Shown here: piece after piece, positions 63,601 to 64,000 of the stretch
How positions within the stretch are numbered: the stretch's first letter is position 1
How the letters are laid out: each line of letters opens with the position of its first letter
Assembly (NCBI GenBank): GCA_037013685.1
Contig: CM072886.1
Span: 59,264,933-59,328,932 of the forward strand
Source: Acridotheres tristis
Taxonomy: Eukaryota > Chordata > Aves > Passeriformes > Sturnidae
Reading direction: 5' to 3'
Length of the DNA stretch: 64,000 nt
The notes under the pieces: generated by a model
Seen by the model: the letters and a program-made list of their open reading frames with translations, nothing else
What the model was told of the DNA's origin: nothing
Database searches by the model: none
Position numbers and translations under genes: made by a program

Positions 63601-64000
63601 ACTGAAACCATTTTCAGCTGGGATACTGACTGGACTGGGATGGTCAAGCTTGCATATGAGATGCATCAAATCTGCCCTTTAAAAATACATACATGTATGC
63701 CTTAGCCATGCAGGCAGCCACTGACTCTCCTAAACTGGGATAACACATATTCCACAGACATACCCTGCTGTAGGGTATTTTGCATTAGAAAAATAAATGG
63801 AGCACCGGTCCTCACAGCACCACTCTATTTTTCATCTCTACTTTTTCCCAGACAGGAAGTTAGATAGAAGAATATTGTGGTATTATTTGCATACCCATAA
63901 TTTTGGCTGTCAATAGTATCTAATTGTGTCCACATGCAATTTCCTACCACACAGACACTAAAATACATTGTTACTGCTGTTGCTCATACAAATATTTCAT
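60657..64000. other. Intergenic, no gene seen
   Basis: AT-rich sequence resuming after the provirus. It starts with AAAC repeats (60656-60667) and has A/T-rich patches at about 61440-61475 and 61620-61700. The open frames of 86-98 codons (for example 62994-63290) carry no domain I recognise. Confidence 0.5.

Noticed and set aside
1..64000. CRISPR arrays, tRNA and rRNA genes, bacterial operons
   Set aside because: None seen; the window is vertebrate nuclear DNA.

Overview
This is a vertebrate nuclear genome window, most likely from a bird and probably a songbird. The evidence is the last two coding exons of an avian-type prolactin gene at the left edge, several truncated CR1 retrotransposons of the kind that dominate bird genomes, and a recently inserted ERVL-like endogenous retrovirus. 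There is no bacterial-style gene organisation, and apart from prolactin I find no convincing host protein-coding gene.

Layout: 1-3.6 kb holds the end of intron 3, exon 4, intron 4, exon 5 and the 3' UTR of PRL on the + strand; exons 1-3 lie upstream of the window. From 3.6 to 54.7 kb is a gene-poor, AT-rich intergenic stretch. It contains CR1 fragments (5.8, 9.6-10.4, 20.7-21.4, 45.6 and 49.5 kb), a MIR-like SINE relic (30.7 kb), A-rich and AT-rich simple sequence, and one possible broken retrocopy (33.3 kb). Three places differ in composition: a GC-rich patch (11.9-12.4 kb), a candidate conserved regulatory element with homeodomain-like motifs (39.8-40.35 kb), and a CpG-rich promoter-like patch (43.2-43.7 kb).

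From 54684 to 60651 sits a complete LTR-to-LTR provirus about 6 kb long, flanked by the 5-bp target duplication GCAAA. Its LTRs are nearly identical, so it is young. It carries a long open gag-like frame and an open protease-RT-RNase H frame. Both are in the same reading frame, separated by a single UAG that is followed by a possible hairpin, which suggests stop-codon readthrough. Integrase and env are absent, and one expected RNase H catalytic Asp is Asn. The element therefore looks non-autonomous. From 60.7 to 64 kb is ordinary intergenic sequence.

The most interesting unit is this compact, integrase-less, readthrough-type ERVL-like element with a tetranucleotide array inside each LTR and a hydrophobic N-terminal extension on its Gag-like protein. 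I could not run database searches; family assignments rest on motif recognition.
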